From contig JAKFXW010000179.1 of assembly GCA_021731185.1 (NCBI GenBank), forward strand, positions 1-30,297: a DNA stretch of 30,297 nt. The letters are read 5' to 3'. Under the pieces are notes generated by a model that was given only the letters and a program-made list of their open reading frames with translations, had not been told where the DNA came from and made no database searches. Each line of letters begins with the position of its first letter. Within the stretch, counting starts at the first letter, position 1. This document shows positions 29,804 through 30,297 of the stretch, one piece after another. Source of the DNA: Gallionellaceae bacterium (GTDB taxonomy: Bacteria > Pseudomonadota > Gammaproteobacteria > Burkholderiales > Gallionellaceae). A program made the translations under genes and the position numbers.

Positions 29804-30297
29804 CTAAAATGTAGATTTTCGGCTCATTACATACATGAGACATTCGTAAAACACTTCACACCACTCCATATCATTGCCCTGAAGCGACTCCAGCATTTTT
29901 TTAACTTCCTGAGGTGGCCAATTTGGATTAATCGCAACCAGCTGCTCTATTTTATAGGTTTGTAATAACGGATTGATTTCCTCGCCAATTTTGTTGATCT
30001 TCCTGATCATCAAAGCCAGGTCTTTGTCTGAATCAATCTCAGCCATTAAATCACCATACATTCTCGGATTAAGCTTGGCGTACTCAACAAACCGGCTCAG
30101 TAAATAAAAAAATTGTGCTTTGTTATTTTCACTAATCGGATCACCCAGCATAAATGGCATCTGTATGAGCTCCAACCAACAATATTGCAGCTTGGGATTG
30201 CGATGTTTAATTACACCAACATAACCATTGCGCTCTCGTGTATGAACCAGGCAATCGTTTATGATTACTTTGTCGGAGCTGCGCGTTACAAAACTTA
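29804..30297 (-). CDS. unknown protein, 5' end outside the window
   Basis: The frame stays open from the stop at 29804 through to the right edge without an interrupting stop, so the true start is outside; a TTG at 30175 is only an internal codon. About 163 residues are visible. The upstream part reads SDKVIINDCLVHTRERNGYV then GVIKHRNPKLQYCWLELIQM, and the rest is helix-rich (AQFFYLLSRFVEYAKLNPRM, KINKIGEEINPLL), with no signal peptide, membrane helix or motif that I recognise. Near the C-terminus WCEVFYECLMYVMSRK holds two of the four visible cysteines. It is AT-richer than the neighbouring guaB, which may hint at a different history. Confidence 0.7.
   Translation of the reverse strand, partial: SFVTRSSDKVIINDCLVHTRERNGYVGVIKHRNPKLQYCWLELIQMPFMLGDPISENNKAQFFYLLSRFVEYAKLNPRMYGDLMAEIDSDKDLALMIRKINKIGEEINPLLQTYKIEQLVAINPNWPPQEVKKMLESLQGNDMEWCEVFYECLMYVMSRKSTF

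Noticed and set aside
1..30297. CRISPR array, prophage, tRNA or rRNA genes
   Set aside because: No regularly spaced direct repeats, no phage structural genes and no tRNA- or rRNA-like stretch were seen on reading the gaps.

Overview
The window reads as a chromosomal stretch of a betaproteobacterium. The gene orders argB / HAD nucleotidase / slmA and rubredoxin / thiD / thiE / hemL, and the protein sequences, suggest a member of the Nitrosomonadales (Gallionellaceae-like). That placement is inferred from gene order and protein character, not from a search. No tRNA, rRNA, CRISPR array or intact mobile element is visible. The left edge cuts sufB, and the right edge cuts an unrecognised gene on the minus strand.

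Layout. 1-5930 (+): an iron-sulfur assembly (SUF) cluster: sufB (3' part), sufC, sufD, sufS, sufU, an Nfu-type carrier and a small Rieske ferredoxin. 6114-11399 (+): folE, a small one-helix membrane protein, mfd and a membrane-anchored unknown. 11450-16572 (-): a type I secretion set (TolC-like, peptidase-like-domain ABC exporter, HlyD-like adaptor) without a recognisable substrate. 16789-17319 (-): a gamma-carbonic-anhydrase-like protein, divergent from argB. 17509-20940 (+): argB, a pyrimidine 5'-nucleotidase-like HAD protein, slmA and a type I-beta DAHP synthase. 21012-21126: an IS3-type remnant abutting the 3' end of hemB. 21135-26055 (-): thiD, thiE and hemL overlapping or abutting, then engB and hemB, with a divergent rubredoxin gene at 26134. 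26558-29696 (-): guaB then guaA. 29804-30297 (-): an unknown gene running off the edge.

How the genes work together. The SUF genes build and deliver Fe-S clusters. hemL and hemB are two steps of the C5 tetrapyrrole route. thiD and thiE feed thiamine synthesis, guaB and guaA make GMP, folE starts pterin/folate synthesis, and argB and the DAHP synthase feed arginine and aromatic amino acids. mfd couples transcription to DNA repair.

The most interesting material is non-coding. (1) A run of four hairpins at 22266-22374 ends in a textbook intrinsic terminator with no plus-strand gene in front of it: a strong candidate small RNA. (2) An 81-bp REPIN-like palindromic repeat lies in frame inside mfd, and a sister copy sits in the Rieske-folE gap. 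(3) A 143-bp MITE-like element with about 20-bp terminal inverted repeats sits inside the secretion operon, and looser relatives occur in several other gaps. (4) A short motif, core CCCACAAGGGGACA, recurs in sense orientation ahead of the Rieske, hemB, engB and rubredoxin genes and once inside sufD.
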